A stretch of DNA of 5,430 nucleotides. Source: Halanaerobiaceae bacterium. Lineage in GTDB: Bacteria; Bacillota; Halanaerobiia; Halanaerobiales; DTU029. The position numbers were made by a program, and so were the translations under genes. Positions 5,258 through 5,430 of this stretch are shown in pieces. The notes below the pieces were generated by a model. It saw nothing but the letters and a program-made list of their open reading frames with translations. It did not search any database and was not told where the DNA came from. The DNA lies in contig JAAYLO010000016.1 of NCBI GenBank assembly GCA_012521855.1, positions 1-5,430 of the forward strand, read 5' to 3'. The stretch's first letter is position 1, and each line of letters starts with the position of its first letter.

Positions 5258-5430
5258 GTGAAAATAGATCTAAATAGTGTTAAGTCTAAATTAAATAATC
5301 ATACAGAAACTGTTGTTCTGGAAGTAATGGAAGATTTACTTAAAAAAAGTGAAATTAAAGATATATGTACCTGTAAGGAATGCCTTCTTGACATTGCATC
5401 ATATGCACTGAATAATCTGCCGGCAAGATA
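5258..5430 (+). CDS. comFB: ComFB-family protein, N-terminal part (cut by window end)
   Basis: 57 complete codons are visible from the GTG at 5258, out of roughly 90-100 in the family. Residues 18-57 carry the ComFB pattern: a VVLEVMEDLL helix (19-28), the cysteine cluster CTCKEC (37-42, C-x-C-x2-C, probably metal-binding), then LDIASYALNNLPARY (43 onwards), which closely matches the family motif of aspartate, ALN and LPxRY. Bacillus ComFB is encoded in the late competence comF operon but its role there is unclear. In cyanobacteria, ComFB-domain proteins have been reported as cyclic dinucleotide receptors. No comFA or comFC is visible beside it, so a stand-alone signalling role is as likely as competence. 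The start is uncertain: GTG almost touches the RBS, and an ATA start at 5264 is possible. A stop at 5183 rules out a much longer N-terminus. The product may be longer or fused beyond the window. Confidence 0.83.
   Translation, partial: MKIDLNSVKSKLNNHTETVVLEVMEDLLKKSEIKDICTCKECLLDIASYALNNLPAR

Overview
The window looks like chromosome from a low-GC, anaerobic, endospore-forming Firmicute of the Clostridia/Halanaerobiia type. The evidence is an alpha/beta-type small acid-soluble spore protein gene, an anaerobe-style oxygen defence set (rubrerythrin plus superoxide reductase), an acetyl-CoA hydrolase/transferase-family CoA-transferase, AT-rich spacers and strong GGAGG ribosome binding sites. 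I cannot name the genus from the sequence alone.

Layout, left to right. (1) Minus strand, 1-2747: a two-gene central carbon unit, pgi (glucose-6-phosphate isomerase) followed 20 nt later by a CoA-transferase whose last few codons lie beyond the left edge. (2) Plus strand, 2949-3218: an orphan 89-residue protein with its own likely promoter and RBS, divergent from pgi. (3) 3252-3281: a perfect 14-bp inverted repeat, a bidirectional terminator between the orphan gene and the converging minus-strand genes. (4) Minus strand, 3271-4448: rubrerythrin, then a class II superoxide reductase, then an SspF-like spore protein. They are expressed from a near-consensus sigma-A promoter (4498-4526) whose start region is covered by a Fur/PerR-type 7-1-7 inverted repeat (4481-4495). 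(5) Minus strand, 4593-5105: free methionine-(R)-sulfoxide reductase with its own terminator. (6) Plus strand from 5258, running off the right edge: the N-terminal part of a ComFB-family protein, preceded by a good match to a sigma-H promoter.

The middle of the window reads as an oxidative stress and dormancy block. Superoxide reductase makes peroxide, rubrerythrin removes it, fRMsr repairs oxidised free methionine, and the spore protein protects DNA. Most gene families here are known. The points most worth a second look are the Fur-family operator on rbr, the Glu-to-Gln change in the superoxide reductase active-site motif, the spore protein gene placed behind the oxygen-defence genes, the sigma-H-like promoter in front of comFB, and the unrecognised 89-residue protein. 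I saw no mobile element, CRISPR array, tRNA or rRNA gene, and nothing that clearly amounts to a wholly new system.
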